NCBI GenBank assembly: GCA_025354985.1
Contig: JANXLU010000085.1
Span: forward strand, 85,793-149,792
Reading direction: 5' to 3'
Length of the DNA stretch: 64,000 bases
Origin: Chloroflexota bacterium
Lineage (GTDB): Bacteria; Chloroflexota; Anaerolineae; J036; Brachytrichaceae
Under the pieces are notes generated by a model that was not told the origin of the DNA, searched no databases, and saw only the letters and a list, made by a program, of their open reading frames with translations. Of the stretch, positions 50,671 to 59,391 are shown one piece after another. Position 1 is the first letter of the stretch; every line of letters starts with the position of its first letter. Both the position numbers and the translations under genes were made by a program.

Positions 50671-52098
50671 TCAGATACGTTTCAATGTTTTGGCGGCTTC
50701 TAGAGCTGTCTTGTGCGGATGTGTCTTATAAAAATCGTCCAGCGGGTAACAGCCAGATACCAGCCCATTTCGAGGGGCCGTTGTGCAATCGCTAAAGGTG
50801 CGGCAAATTTTTTTCCGCTGAGAGGGTCGGCCATTGATCACGTCGGCCAGCATCTGTGGATAGCTCAGCACCATGCGGCCAAGACCGACAAAATCCACCG
50901 CCCCGGTTCGAACGGCGTGTTGTGCCACATTTGGCAACCATTCCTGCAGATAACTGTAGCCAGTTCCAACAACAGTGATTTCGGGATTATGCCGTTTAAG
51001 TGCTTCGGTAACTTGTAGTTGGCGGGCGACACCATGCAAGGGATCCTCAGGTGGAAGGTAGCCGTCACTGGGTGGAACCATCGCAGGTCGCTGGATGTGT
51101 GGTGTGTAATAGGGGCTCCCAACCGTAATGCAGGCCAGGCTTATGGCCTGCTGTTGCAACAGGTCCATAAACTTAAAAGGCTCGCTCAGGTCAAACCCGC
51201 GCCCAGTTTCGTCGCCGCCAAAGGCATATTTATATTTACCTCCCTCCCAATCCATAGTACCTACATGGTCCGGGCCAGGCTTAAAGGGAGCAAAGTCAAT
51301 TGCACTAAATCGGACGCCAATCTGTAACCTGGTACGGGCGCGTACAACTTCGATCAGGTTTCTTAGAAACCTTGTTCGGTTTTCGAAACTGCCTCCAAAT
51401 TTTCCGGGCCGATCAACGGCCGACAATAACTCATGACCCAGATAGCCATGGCAATGCTTAAGGTCCACAAAATCAAAGGCCGCACTTTCGGCGAGTACGG
51501 CTGCCGCGCCAAAATCTTCAACCAAGCGGTCAATATCAGAATCCGACATGACACTGGTGTCGTCGACATTGGATCGCCCATCCAAAACCGGGTGATGGTA
51601 GGCGATTTTCGGCTCAAGCCGCGCCTTATCGTTTGGCCGACACCAGCGCCCACTATGCGTAAGCTGCAGCCCGATCAGCATATCCGTGGTGCCGCCAAAT
51701 TCGCTTGCATGAGCCGCCAACAGTAATTCTCTTAGTTGGGAGATTTGCCCCACTGTTCCTGTATTAATGAGCAATTGTTGTGGATTGGCGCGCCCGTCGT
51801 GACGCACTGCAACTGCCTCGCCGCCCCAGATTAGCTTTGCGCCGCTTTGACCGAACCGTTGCCAGCGCCGGCGGGTAAGGTCGGTTGGCCGGCCGTCATT
51901 CGTGCCATCCCAACCTTCCATGGGCAGGACGGCAATCCGATTGCCAATTGTTCGCTGGTGGACGTTTATGGGTTGGGCCAGCGGTGAGCGAGCACCATGA
52001 ATGAGATCGGCATCAAATGGTAGTTTTGCACCGATCGACTGACAATAGGCCGAGAACGCCTCTGGCGTTTTGAGGGTGGCTACTTTTGTATATGTCAT
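50671..52098 (-). CDS. NADH:flavin oxidoreductase, Old Yellow Enzyme family
   Basis: A 475-residue FMN-binding TIM-barrel enzyme. Motifs are [38 protein letters not shown] (substrate His pair), [11 protein letters not shown] and the phosphate-binding [16 protein letters not shown] Cys-containing tail ([20 protein letters not shown]) resembles the iron-sulfur region of 2,4-dienoyl-CoA-reductase-type members, but the FAD domain is absent. It reduces activated C=C bonds in an unknown substrate. It ends directly before the permease remnant, so its present link to the Gfo/Idh genes may be secondary. Confidence 0.92.
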   Translation of the reverse strand: MTYTKVATLKTPEAFSAYCQSIGAKLPFDADLIHGARSPLAQPINVHQRTIGNRIAVLPMEGWDGTNDGRPTDLTRRRWQRFGQSGAKLIWGGEAVAVRHDGRANPQQLLINTGTVGQISQLRELLLAAHASEFGGTTDMLIGLQLTHSGRWCRPNDKARLEPKIAYHHPVLDGRSNVDDTSVMSDSDIDRLVEDFGAAAVLAESAAFDFVDLKHCHGYLGHELLSAVDRPGKFGGSFENRTRFLRNLIEVVRARTRLQIGVRFSAIDFAPFKPGPDHVGTMDWEGGKYKYAFGGDETGRGFDLSEPFKFMDLLQQQAISLACITVGSPYYTPHIQRPAMVPPSDGYLPPEDPLHGVARQLQVTEALKRHNPEITVVGTGYSYLQEWLPNVAQHAVRTGAVDFVGLGRMVLSYPQMLADVINGRPSQRKKICRTFSDCTTAPRNGLVSGCYPLDDFYKTHPHKTALEAAKTLKRI

Positions 52099-52431
52099 GC
52101 GCCCAGGAATTTCAACCAGCTTCGAGGCAGAGTGCTCAACCTTGCAACTTGCAAATCGTACCTCAAATCACAAGGATGTCAACCAGACACTTTGACAGGG
52201 ACGCACATTCAAAATACAGCGGTGGCGTACACTCATTGCATGTTGACACTTGCCGACCGTATTCATTCTGCAAGAACCAAGCTAATGAATTTTCTGCTTG
52301 CGAAGCAGGAAGTTCCGTAATAGGTTTTGATTGAACTATCGGATTCGATTTCCTAGTTTCCACAAGCCAGCCCGCTCGCGCAAATACCATTTGCCGGAAG
52401 ACTTCCGCTTGGACTGTCACGCAATCCTCAA
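52099..52431. other. 333-bp stretch without a supported gene
   Basis: This stretch lies upstream of the OYE-family gene and leads into the SppA relic. Short open frames exist on both strands but none resembles a known protein. It may hold the OYE promoter and the eroded N-terminal part of the SppA relic. No RNA gene or repeat was seen. Confidence 0.5.
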
Positions 52432-52902
52432 AGCATTAGCGAATTGCGGCGAATTTTTGTGCAACTTTCCGCGGATGACCGTATCCAAGCATCGCCAATT
52501 TTAGAAATGCAGGCAAACGCGTTGTTGCAAATGCCAACAACTTTGGTCCGTTTGGCTATTATTTGGCATGTGCATGCGACAAGATTGTGATGCCGCTCAC
52601 CGTTTAAGGGCGCCGGCGACCAATTCTCCAGGAATGACTTTTCCGACCAGAGCTGGGCGCAGGCCGAATGGCTTCTTGATGCTCAATACTCCGAGCTTAT
52701 CCGAGGCATTTCGCTGGGTCGTGGCATCGAAGAGAATTCTGTCCGGGCTCTTATTGGCAAGGTGCCATATGGCGCCAGGGAGGCCGTTGCCAATGGTCTT
52801 ATCGATGAAACGAAGTATGAAGACGAACTTGGCACGTGGCCCGCGCCAGTCCATTCTGCCAACGGCATGGCCGCTGGCAGCTCGAATGTGGAGCGAACCT
52901 GA
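52432..52902 (+). pseudogene. Frameshifted relic of an S49 (SppA-type) signal peptide peptidase
   Basis: Three plus-strand reading frames in succession give consecutive pieces of an SppA protein. The first, from 52432, reads SISELRRIFVQLSADDRIQA. The second, from 52503, reads RNAGKRVVANANNFGPFGYY then LACACDKIVMPLTV before a TAA at 52605. The third, from about 52603 to the TGA at 52900, reads FKGAGDQFSRNDFSDQ and later SVRALIGKVPYGAREAVANG then LIDETKYEDEL. About 35 residues are deleted between pieces two and three. SppA degrades cleaved signal peptides in the membrane; this copy cannot. Confidence 0.72.
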
Positions 52903-52985
52903 TTCATTATTCCGTGAAATTCGGCGAAGCATCAGAACCATGATGGTTCTACCGTTCGTACAAAGTGAGGTGGATTAATCGGCTC

Positions 52986-52999
52986 GGAACATTTGTTCC
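52986..52999. promoter_or_regulatory. GGAAC-ATTT-GTTCC palindrome at the nitrilase-like promoter
   Basis: A perfect 5-bp inverted repeat with a 4-base centre, containing GAAC-N4-GTTC. It lies 22-35 bp before the ATG of the nitrilase-like gene, next to TATGCT/TAAACT -10 candidates (53004-53014), so a bound repressor would cover the promoter. It shares its core with the palindrome at 40921. Confidence 0.4.
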
Positions 53000-53020
53000 C
53001 AATTATGCTAAACTAGCATC

Positions 53021-53833
53021 ATGCGCGAATTAACAGTTGCAGTCGTTCAAATGGACACTGCCCTTACCGAAACCGACAAAAACCTTGCCAAAATGAGCGA
53101 CTGGGTTCGCAAGGTGACGAGCGAACAAAAGGTCGACGTAATCGTCTTCCCTGAACTGGCAGCCACAGGTGTTGATTGCGGGGTCAGATTTACGCAGTTG
53201 GCGCAGCGCGTGCCGGGGCCCAGTGCTAATGTACTCGCCCAACGTTCGAGCGAAACGGCAACACACATTATGTTTGGCATGCCAAGCAAGGAGCGCGTAG
53301 AGAGCATCATGTTCAATTCCGCCATTTTGGTGGGGCCGGAGGGTGACGTTATTTCCAACTATCGAAAAGTGCATCTTCGCGGAGAAGAACAAATGCAATT
53401 TCGACCGGGATTTCGCCTTGAGCCTGTTGAGACCGAGGTTGGTGTTCTGGGGATGCAAATCGGTTGGGATTTGATGTATCCGGAAGGCGCCCGCGCGCTG
53501 TGTGTCGAAGGCGCCGAAGTAATCCTTGTGAGTGCCGCTTGGGATAAGTCGCGCGCCGACGAGTGGCGCACATTAATCAGTGCACGCGCTACCGAGAATG
53601 CCTGCTTTGTGTGCGCCTCAAACCGAATTGGTGAGGAACCGGCCAGTTCTTTCTGTGGGGAAAGCATGATCGTGGGTCCACGAGGCCAGGTAATTGTTGA
53701 TCTCGCAGAGCCCACTGAGGGCTATGTCGTTGCAAAACTGAATCTGGATGAAAGTCGGCGTGTGCGCGAAGAGACCCAAATATTTCAAACACGCCAGCCG
53801 TTGAGCTATAGATCAGTAGTCAAGCGGTATTAG
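53021..53833 (+). CDS. Nitrilase-superfamily (C-N hydrolase) protein lacking the catalytic cysteine
   Basis: A 270-residue protein with the full nitrilase alpha-beta-beta-alpha fold. Glu45 in VFPELAATG and Lys116 in YRKVHL match the catalytic triad. The nucleophile position in the usual ICYDxxFPE motif instead reads IGWDLMYPE, with Gly148 (codon GGT at 53462-53464) replacing Cys. No other Cys is near. The rest is well conserved, so this looks like a retained pseudoenzyme rather than debris, unless a TGT-to-GGT sequencing error is to blame. Relatives hydrolyse omega-amides, carbamoyl-putrescine or nitriles. It converges with the dehydratase gene. Confidence 0.85.
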   Translation: MRELTVAVVQMDTALTETDKNLAKMSDWVRKVTSEQKVDVIVFPELAATGVDCGVRFTQLAQRVPGPSANVLAQRSSETATHIMFGMPSKERVESIMFNSAILVGPEGDVISNYRKVHLRGEEQMQFRPGFRLEPVETEVGVLGMQIGWDLMYPEGARALCVEGAEVILVSAAWDKSRADEWRTLISARATENACFVCASNRIGEEPASSFCGESMIVGPRGQVIVDLAEPTEGYVVAKLNLDESRRVREETQIFQTRQPLSYRSVVKRY

Positions 53834-53879
53834 GGTTGGGTCGGAAGCCAACCAACGTCCCGGTTTGCCAGACACCATA

Positions 53880-55862
53880 TCAAGCCGGCATGGGTTGCAG
53901 TGACGCGCTTATTGCATCAACGTCATAAACGCAACCGCCCCACACACCACCACTCAGATTTTGCAGCAGGGCCCACAGGCGGGTGTCGTCGGGCAACCGA
54001 GGGTGGGCCGCCAGGTCATTTCGCGTTGGTCGAAGGCCCAATTGCGCTGTTCCCCAATCTGTGTCGTGAATGTGCTCACCATGGCCAATGAGATTTACCG
54101 TCCCATGTAGCGTATTTCGGTCAACTACAATTTCAATCAAATCACCGTCAACGATTTTGCCGATTGGGCCGCCGGCCAGCGCTTCCGGGCTGACGTGACC
54201 GACGCAGGCGCCGGTGCTAACTCCGCTGAATCGCGAATCGGTAATTACTGCAACGTCCTTGCCCCACGAAAGATGCTTGAGCGCGCTGGTAACCTGATAG
54301 GTCTCTTCCATGCCGGTTCCCAAAGGGCCGCCACAGATGAGCACGATTACATCACCAGGTTGAACACGATCGACGCCCCGGGTTTTGATGGCAGTAACGG
54401 CATCTCGTTCACGCGTGAAGACCCGCGCCCGCAATTGCCTCCGATAGACGCCATTGGAATCAACCACGCGTGGATCAATACTAGTGCTTTTGATAACAGA
54501 ACCATTTGGCGCCAAGTTGCCACGGGGAAAGCATACCGTGCTCGTCAGACCTCGGTCGCGCGCGACGGAGGGGGACATAATCACGTCACGGGCATGAATG
54601 CCATCCGCACGCAATAGTTGCTCTTGTAAGGCCTTGCGTCGATCAGAGTGCTCCCACCATTCCAATACGTCGCCCACACGCTCTCCAGATGTGGTTTCAG
54701 CTTGCAACCGTAATAGTCCGAGATCACGAAGATGCAGCATGACTTCAGGCACGCCTCCGGCCATAAACACGCGCACCGTTGGATGCCCGACCGGGCCGTT
54801 TGGCAATGCATCCACAATCCTTGGCACCTGGCGATTGACACGCTCCCAGTCGTCAACTGTCGGCCGTTTTAGACCTCCCTGGAAGGCAATCGCAGGAATA
54901 TGGAGTAGCAGGTTGGTGCTCCCTCCAATGGCGGCGTGGGTCACCATGGCATTGTGGATAGCATCATCGGTCAGGATGTCGCGGGTGGTCTTTTTGTGCG
55001 CCATCAATCCGAGTGCGGCCCGTGCGGATGCTTTTGCCATTTCAAGCCAGATTTCCTGTCCACTGGGTGCAAGGGCGGAGTGGGGCAGGGCCATTCCCAG
55101 AGCTTCTGCAACCACCTGCGCGGTGGCGGCGGTGCCCAGAAACTGGCACCCACCGCCCGAAGTGGCACAGGCCTTGCAACCAAGTTCGCTGGCGGCCTGG
55201 AGCGACAGTTCTCCTTGGGCGAACCGCGCACCAATCGTTTGAACTTTGCCGGCGTCTTCGCCTTCTTCGGGCGGCAAGGTAACCCCTCCGGGGACCAAAA
55301 CGGTGGGCAGGTTCGAGGTGCCCGCCAACGCCAGCAACATCGCGGGCAGACCCTTGTCACAGGTGGCAACGCCGATCACGGCCTTCCGGGTGGGCAGGGA
55401 TCGTATCAGACGCCGCAACACAATCGCAGCGTCGTTGCGATATGGCAGGCTGTCAAGCATTCCATCCGTACCCTGAGTTCGCCCGTCGCATGGATCGGTT
55501 ACAAACGCAGCGAATGGAATGGCCTCTAACCGCTTAAGTTCCACTGCCGCGGCCTGCATTTGCAGGCCAACTTCCCAATGACCGGTGTGATAACCGAGGG
55601 CGATTGGTGTGCCATCGGCAGAACGGATTCCGCCCTGCGTGCTGAGGAGTAGCACGGCCGGCCGAAGCAGTTCGGTCGGATCCCAGCCCATGCCCGCGTC
55701 CATGCTAAGACCAAACACGTCTCCACTTGGCGCGTTTAGCAGCATATCTGCAGTTAGCGGCAATTGCCCTTCGGGACCTTTTGCCTTGGATCGAACTACA
55801 AAGTCCGGGCTACCGTGGGCGCCCAAAATTGATCCGAGCCGACTGGCAGTTGATTGTGCCAT
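53880..55862 (-). CDS. YjhG/YagF-family sugar-acid dehydratase (D-xylonate dehydratase-like)
   Basis: A 660-residue IlvD/Edd-superfamily enzyme very similar throughout to E. coli YjhG/YagF, which convert D-xylonate to 2-keto-3-deoxyxylonate. Iron-sulfur cluster Cys residues are in [27 protein letters not shown] and the [15 protein letters not shown] block. Other landmarks are [28 protein letters not shown] and [17 protein letters not shown]. The ATG at 55862 fits the YjhG start and is preceded by an AGGGA-like ribosome site. An ATG at 55883 overlapping ridA is the alternative. It follows a RidA-type gene on the same strand. Confidence 0.93.
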   Translation of the reverse strand: MAQSTASRLGSILGAHGSPDFVVRSKAKGPEGQLPLTADMLLNAPSGDVFGLSMDAGMGWDPTELLRPAVLLLSTQGGIRSADGTPIALGYHTGHWEVGLQMQAAAVELKRLEAIPFAAFVTDPCDGRTQGTDGMLDSLPYRNDAAIVLRRLIRSLPTRKAVIGVATCDKGLPAMLLALAGTSNLPTVLVPGGVTLPPEEGEDAGKVQTIGARFAQGELSLQAASELGCKACATSGGGCQFLGTAATAQVVAEALGMALPHSALAPSGQEIWLEMAKASARAALGLMAHKKTTRDILTDDAIHNAMVTHAAIGGSTNLLLHIPAIAFQGGLKRPTVDDWERVNRQVPRIVDALPNGPVGHPTVRVFMAGGVPEVMLHLRDLGLLRLQAETTSGERVGDVLEWWEHSDRRKALQEQLLRADGIHARDVIMSPSVARDRGLTSTVCFPRGNLAPNGSVIKSTSIDPRVVDSNGVYRRQLRARVFTRERDAVTAIKTRGVDRVQPGDVIVLICGGPLGTGMEETYQVTSALKHLSWGKDVAVITDSRFSGVSTGACVGHVSPEALAGGPIGKIVDGDLIEIVVDRNTLHGTVNLIGHGEHIHDTDWGTAQLGLRPTRNDLAAHPRLPDDTRLWALLQNLSGGVWGGCVYDVDAISASLQPMPA

Positions 55863-55875
55863 TAGTTTTGCATCC

Positions 55876-56328
55876 CTAACCATGAACCTCAAAAATCGTT
55901 TCCACCTCGACGGCGAAATTAAAGGGGATCACCATTCCAACGGCGCTGCGCGCGTGGCGTCCGGCTTCTCCAAATACGCTGTTAAATAGATCGCTGGCAC
56001 CATGTATAACGCCCGGCGTGTTGTCAAACTCGGGTGCTACGTTCACCATTCCGAGTACCTTGATAACCCTTGCAATTGAGCCTTCACCCGCGATTGAATG
56101 GGCGGCTTGAATGCAATTTATGGCACACATGCGCGCGGCTTCATAACCCTTTTCCAGCGAAACATCGGCGCCAACCTTGCCTTTGATTGCAACTGGGCCG
56201 AGTTGGGACACCTGACCGGCCGTATATACCAGATTGCCAATCCGCACCGCGGCCATAAATTTTCCGTTAAACGGCTCGCTTGTAGTCAGCGAGTAGCCCA
56301 TGCCTTTGAGAGTTTCAAGATACGTCAT
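55876..56328 (-). CDS. RidA (YjgF/YER057c/UK114)-family protein
   Basis: A 150-residue RidA-type protein, longer than the usual 128, of the YjgF-like subgroup starting [12 protein letters not shown]. The conserved Arg lies in [19 protein letters not shown], so imine/enamine deaminase activity is feasible. RidA proteins clear reactive 2-aminoacrylate-type intermediates released by PLP enzymes, or hydrolyse imines in specific catabolic routes. It is coupled to the sugar-acid dehydratase gene (13 bp apart), so a role with unstable enol or imine intermediates of that pathway is likely. Confidence 0.9.
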   Translation of the reverse strand: MTYLETLKGMGYSLTTSEPFNGKFMAAVRIGNLVYTAGQVSQLGPVAIKGKVGADVSLEKGYEAARMCAINCIQAAHSIAGEGSIARVIKVLGMVNVAPEFDNTPGVIHGASDLFNSVFGEAGRHARSAVGMVIPFNFAVEVETIFEVHG

Positions 56329-56352
56329 GATTAACGCATTGTAGTAGCAGAG

Positions 56353-57456
56353 CTAGCGCCCAAGGACGGCGTCGGTCGCCTGTGTCTGGCTTCTTCCATG
56401 CGTGCGGATGTATCGCCTGAGTGTGGCGGGAGATTTGTGCAAGGTTACCTCTTGAATTTGCCATTCAGGTAATCCAAGCTCGGCTGCGGTCGTTACAAAC
56501 CCGGCACGCAATGAATGCCCAGACATCTTCGCTACCTCCTCCTCGCTGATGCCGGCCATTCGCGCCGCATTTTTTACAATCACGGCAACAGCTTGCGCCG
56601 AAAGCCTGGCCTTGGACGGCGTACCAAATCGCGACATCGCTCGAAACAGCGCAGGGTGGGATGGTTCACCCGCCCTTTCTTCGCGATCCTTGCCGGCGGA
56701 TGGAGACGTCGCTCTTTTCCGGTCAGCTGATTCCACCAGGGACTTCCAATTCGCCAAAGCTGTCACCACGCACATATCGTCGCCCGGCCTGGCCTTTACT
56801 GAAAACAAATGTCCCTTTCCCGTCTGGTCCGTTTTAGATCGGCGCAATTTGACCGTCATTTCGGTCTTGCCAATTTGCACATCATTCAAATTGAGTGCAA
56901 CCAGCTCGCTCCGGCGTCGCGCCAGACCAAATCCCAGCAACAACAGGGCACGATCGCGCACACCAGCATCGTCGTGGGGCAATTCATCGAGTAGCTTGTT
57001 TAACAGCTGGCGGGTGATCGGACTTTTTTGAGGCTGTTCCTCACCGAGCGCCCGTCGAATACCACCCATAACGCTAATCACCGCTTCATCTCGAACCGGG
57101 TTATTTGCCGAATGACCAAGCTTGTCGTGAACGAAACCAATTGCACTTAGGCGAATCTGGATTGTGCTTACTGGCGTGTGGTCGTTTTGCTTGGTAGGAG
57201 TTTCTGCAAGATCAGCTATATAAGCTGCCACCACCTCAGGGCTTGCAGGAAGCGCCCTGAATCGATGCTGCGCACAGTAGCGCTCAAACTGGTTCCATGC
57301 CTGATCATAGGCCAATTTTGTGTTGGCGGATATTGATACGTCTAAAAACTTGCGAATGCGCGCCGACTGGGCCTCATTCAGCCCAATATTTTTTTCATCG
57401 TGAAGTGGAACTGGCAGTGGCACAGTTATATCAAATCGGTTGGTTAGCGCGGCCAT
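56353..57456 (-). CDS. Tyrosine-type site-specific recombinase
   Basis: A 367-residue integrase. An N-terminal SAM-like core-binding domain (about 30-150: TKLAYDQAWNQFERYCAQ) precedes the catalytic domain. Catalytic residues: first Arg in GLARRRSELVALN, Lys in LRRSKTDQTGKG, HxxR in SGHSLRAGF, a later His in TLHKSPATL and the nucleophilic Tyr in LRRYIRTHG. The charged insertion DRKRATSPSAGKDREERAGE is unusual. It is not XerC/D by length, and no phage genes, excisionase or att repeats were found near it. It may be a domesticated or orphan recombinase. Confidence 0.93.
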   Translation of the reverse strand: MAALTNRFDITVPLPVPLHDEKNIGLNEAQSARIRKFLDVSISANTKLAYDQAWNQFERYCAQHRFRALPASPEVVAAYIADLAETPTKQNDHTPVSTIQIRLSAIGFVHDKLGHSANNPVRDEAVISVMGGIRRALGEEQPQKSPITRQLLNKLLDELPHDDAGVRDRALLLLGFGLARRRSELVALNLNDVQIGKTEMTVKLRRSKTDQTGKGHLFSVKARPGDDMCVVTALANWKSLVESADRKRATSPSAGKDREERAGEPSHPALFRAMSRFGTPSKARLSAQAVAVIVKNAARMAGISEEEVAKMSGHSLRAGFVTTAAELGLPEWQIQEVTLHKSPATLRRYIRTHGRSQTQATDAVLGR

Positions 57457-57546
57457 AACAGTACGAAACTATGTTGCAGAACTATATATTATCAATAATT
57501 TTCCTTATAGCTAATATAGAATCCATTAGGATTTAGTGATCAGACC
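57457..57546. promoter_or_regulatory. AT-rich gap upstream of the tyrosine recombinase
   Basis: A 90-bp stretch clearly richer in A and T than its surroundings, between the recombinase start and the ABC exporter stop. It includes runs such as TATATATTATCAATAATTTT. It probably contains the recombinase promoter and could hold core-type binding sites, but no clear inverted pair was found. Confidence 0.4.
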
Positions 57547-59391
57547 CTAAATGGTCTGTCCCTTAAATTGACTCATATAGAGATCGAAGTAAAAGCCCCG
57601 CTTGTCTAGTAACGACTGATGTGTGCCTTCCTCCACAATCCGCCCCTTGTCAATCACCAAGACCAGGTTTGCGTCGCGGATCGTACTTAGCCGATGGGCA
57701 ATGACAAAGCTTGTCCTGCCGCGCATTAGGCGAAGCAAGGCCGCTTGAATGCGCACCTCGGTCCGTGTATCAACGCTGCTGGTTGCCTCGTCAAGGATCA
57801 GGATGCGAGGATCGGCCAAAATGGCCCGCGTAATTGACAATAACTGGCGCTGACCCTGGCTGAGGTTGCCGGCACGTTCTGACAGCTGGGTGTTATATCC
57901 ATTTGGCAGTTGCCGGATGAACAGGTCCGCGTTTGACGTTCGGGCAGCCGCAATGCATTCATCGTCGCTAGCACTCAGCTTGCCAAACCGGATGTTTTCC
58001 ATTACCGATCCGGAGAACAGGAATGTATCCTGAAGCACGAGGCCAAGTTGTTTCCGCAAGTTTGGTTTTGACATGTCTCGCAGATCAATGCCATCAACCG
58101 TGATGCTGCCACGGTGTATCTCGTAGAACCTGGTTAGGAGGTTGATGATGGTGGTTTTGCCCGCGCCCGTTGGGCCAACAAGTGCAATCATCTGCCCCGG
58201 TTTGGCTCGAAACGTCAGATCGTGGATTACTGGCACACCGGGCTGATACTCAAAGGCGACGTGGTCAAACACCACGTCACCTGAAAGTTGCATCGGCACT
58301 GGTGAGGTCGTCGGATCCACCTCTGACGGGATGTCCATGATCTCGAAAACCCGCTCAGACCCAGCCAGCGCAGATTGAATCAGGTTATACATGTTGGCGA
58401 GTTGGCGCAACGGTTGAATAAAGGCCTGACCATAGGAAATAAACGTCGCAATAATGCCAACCGTGACAAGGCCGCTGAGGGCCAGCCAACCACCAAGCCC
58501 AGCCAGCACAATGACGAAGAAATTTCCCAGAACGGCGGTTAGCGGCATAAGCAGGAGGGCATACGTATTTGCCGAGACGCCCGATATATAAACTGCTTGA
58601 TTTCGCTCACGAAATGCTGAAAGTATGCTGTCGTTTCGGCGAAATGCCTTTATCACCTTCTGGCCGCTGATGGCCTCTTCCATCACGCCATTCAATCTGC
58701 CAAGTTGCTTTTGTAAATCGCGAAAACCGCGTCGGGTATACCGGGCTACAAAATTGGTAAACAAGAACATGATCGGGAGTACGATCAAGGACGCAATTGC
58801 CAGCCAATGGTTCAGCACGAACATTGTGATTATGATGCCAACCATGGACAGCACGCTCGCGAGTAACGTCGTCACATTTTGAGCGACCGCTTGGTTGATC
58901 GCGTCAATATCGTTGGTGAGACGGCTCATCAGGTCACCGGTTGAGTTTTGATCGAAAAAGCTCATCGGTAGGGTCTGCAGGTGCCCAAATAGATCACCGC
59001 GGATGTTTTTAAGCGCTCGTTGAGAAACCGAGGCCATGAGCCAGCCTGAGATTGTCTGAAACACGTTGTTGAGCAAGTAAAGACCCAGCATGGCTGCGGA
59101 AAGACCCGCCAGCCCAGATAGGTTGCCCGGCACAATGTATTGGTCAATGGCCAAACCCATCAGGTAAGGACCTGCAAGCGCCAACGCCGTGTATACGACC
59201 ACACAAAATACGACGAGGACGATCGTGGCCTTGAACGGCAACAGATATGGAAGCAACCGGATGAGGGCGTCGTTTGGATTTCGCGCCTTCTCAATTTTCC
59301 CCACATCCGCGGGTCGGCGGGCACCCATACTTGCGCGGAAATCGGTCTGCGTGTTGATATCCGGGCGGCCTGCAGCAGCTGGCGAATTCAT
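57547..59391 (-). CDS. ABC exporter half-transporter, canonical catalytic subunit
   Basis: A 614-residue half-transporter with six membrane helices and a nucleotide-binding domain. Walker A is GPTGAGKTT, Walker B LILDEATSSVD with the catalytic Glu, and the H-loop VIAHRLST is intact. The signature motif is the non-canonical LSQGQ. The partner gene overlaps its start by 4 nt. In heterodimeric exporters of the TM287/288 or BmrCD type, the subunit with intact Walker B/H-loop and an altered signature pairs with one that has the reverse pattern, as here. The substrate is likely a drug or lipid. Confidence 0.93.
   Translation of the reverse strand: MNSPAAAGRPDINTQTDFRASMGARRPADVGKIEKARNPNDALIRLLPYLLPFKATIVLVVFCVVVYTALALAGPYLMGLAIDQYIVPGNLSGLAGLSAAMLGLYLLNNVFQTISGWLMASVSQRALKNIRGDLFGHLQTLPMSFFDQNSTGDLMSRLTNDIDAINQAVAQNVTTLLASVLSMVGIIITMFVLNHWLAIASLIVLPIMFLFTNFVARYTRRGFRDLQKQLGRLNGVMEEAISGQKVIKAFRRNDSILSAFRERNQAVYISGVSANTYALLLMPLTAVLGNFFVIVLAGLGGWLALSGLVTVGIIATFISYGQAFIQPLRQLANMYNLIQSALAGSERVFEIMDIPSEVDPTTSPVPMQLSGDVVFDHVAFEYQPGVPVIHDLTFRAKPGQMIALVGPTGAGKTTIINLLTRFYEIHRGSITVDGIDLRDMSKPNLRKQLGLVLQDTFLFSGSVMENIRFGKLSASDDECIAAARTSNADLFIRQLPNGYNTQLSERAGNLSQGQRQLLSITRAILADPRILILDEATSSVDTRTEVRIQAALLRLMRGRTSFVIAHRLSTIRDANLVLVIDKGRIVEEGTHQSLLDKRGFYFDLYMSQFKGQTI

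Noticed and set aside
52597..52941. Minus-strand frame (114 codons), and a plus-strand frame of 136 codons at 52568-52978, as candidate genes
   Set aside because: Other plus-strand frames in the same DNA encode recognisable SppA segments, so these are chance frames across the relic.
54598..55242. Plus-strand open frame of 214 codons
   Set aside because: Antisense shadow of the highly conserved YjhG-type dehydratase.
56353..57456. Recombinase as XerC or XerD
   Set aside because: Too long (367 aa), with a charged insertion and diverged catalytic blocks, and no housekeeping context.
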